Under the pieces are notes generated by a model. The model was not told the origin of the DNA. It saw nothing but the letters and a program-made list of their open reading frames with translations, and searched no databases. Made by a program: the position numbers and the translations under genes. A stretch of DNA of 20,431 bases. Source: a virus. Positions 20,410 to 20,431 of the stretch are shown piece after piece (the stretch's first letter is position 1; each line of letters starts with the position of its first letter). The stretch covers positions 1 through 20,431 of the IMG/VR virus record IMGVR_UViG_3300033143_008306. The stretch is one strand, 5' to 3'.

Positions 20410-20431
20410 ATGAAAAAATTATTCATAGCCA
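20410..20431 (+). CDS. Start of a gene cut by the window edge
   Basis: ATG 20410 follows AAGGAG (20397-20402) and encodes MKKLFIA before the window ends. The lysines followed by hydrophobic residues would fit a signal peptide or membrane anchor, but seven codons are too few to say. Confidence 0.55.

Overview
The window is part of a tailed double-stranded DNA bacteriophage (or prophage) genome. The packaging and capsid genes are recognisable: small terminase, large terminase, portal, a scaffold-like protein and a P22-type major coat protein. Around them is a dense set of small, mostly overlapping accessory genes with good ribosome binding sites. The host cannot be fixed from the sequence. A possible lipoprotein signal and the P22-like coat lean toward a Gram-negative host, but weakly. 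No integrase, repressor, replication or lysis gene was recognised, so lifestyle is open.

Layout. (1) 1-1603: a plus-strand operon of small genes. Four ribosome binding sites here lie in or just after a stem-loop, and the operon ends in a strong intrinsic terminator. (2) 1604-2657: about 1 kb without a credible gene. It holds an extensively structured, probably non-coding RNA (1634-2060, opening with a cloverleaf-like four-way junction), a G-poor stretch, and a 34-bp tandem repeat whose unit length argues against coding. (3) 2658-6942: an array of small genes. At least five, probably six or seven, look like diverged copies of one small beta-barrel-type family. They are interspersed with small membrane proteins, a glycine tRNA that overlaps the end of one of these genes, and an AT-rich patch with a free-standing HNH endonuclease driven by its own sigma70-type promoter. 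(4) 6973-12438: a MoxR-type AAA+ ATPase, four unknown proteins, a metallopeptidase-like/VWA (DUF2201-type) protein, a protein with two likely DNA-binding domains plus a coiled coil, and one more small gene. (5) 12435-17534, minus strand: portal, large terminase and small terminase. The terminase is interrupted by two inteins, one in the Walker A loop (with a LAGLIDADG endonuclease) and one mini-intein just before Walker B. (6) 17535-17809: a divergent promoter region built on a 36-bp near-palindrome, followed by a long leader. (7) 17810-20431, plus strand: scaffold-like protein, coat protein, two terminators, a basic-tailed protein and the start of another gene.

How it fits together. Packaging genes run left and capsid genes run right from one shared control region, so their balance may be set there. 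The MoxR and VWA proteins bracket a cassette and probably form an ATP-driven remodelling pair, as RavA/ViaA-type pairs do; the target is unknown. The least explained parts are the structured RNA at 1634-2060, the hairpin-plus-Shine-Dalgarno modules at the left end, and the small paralog array.
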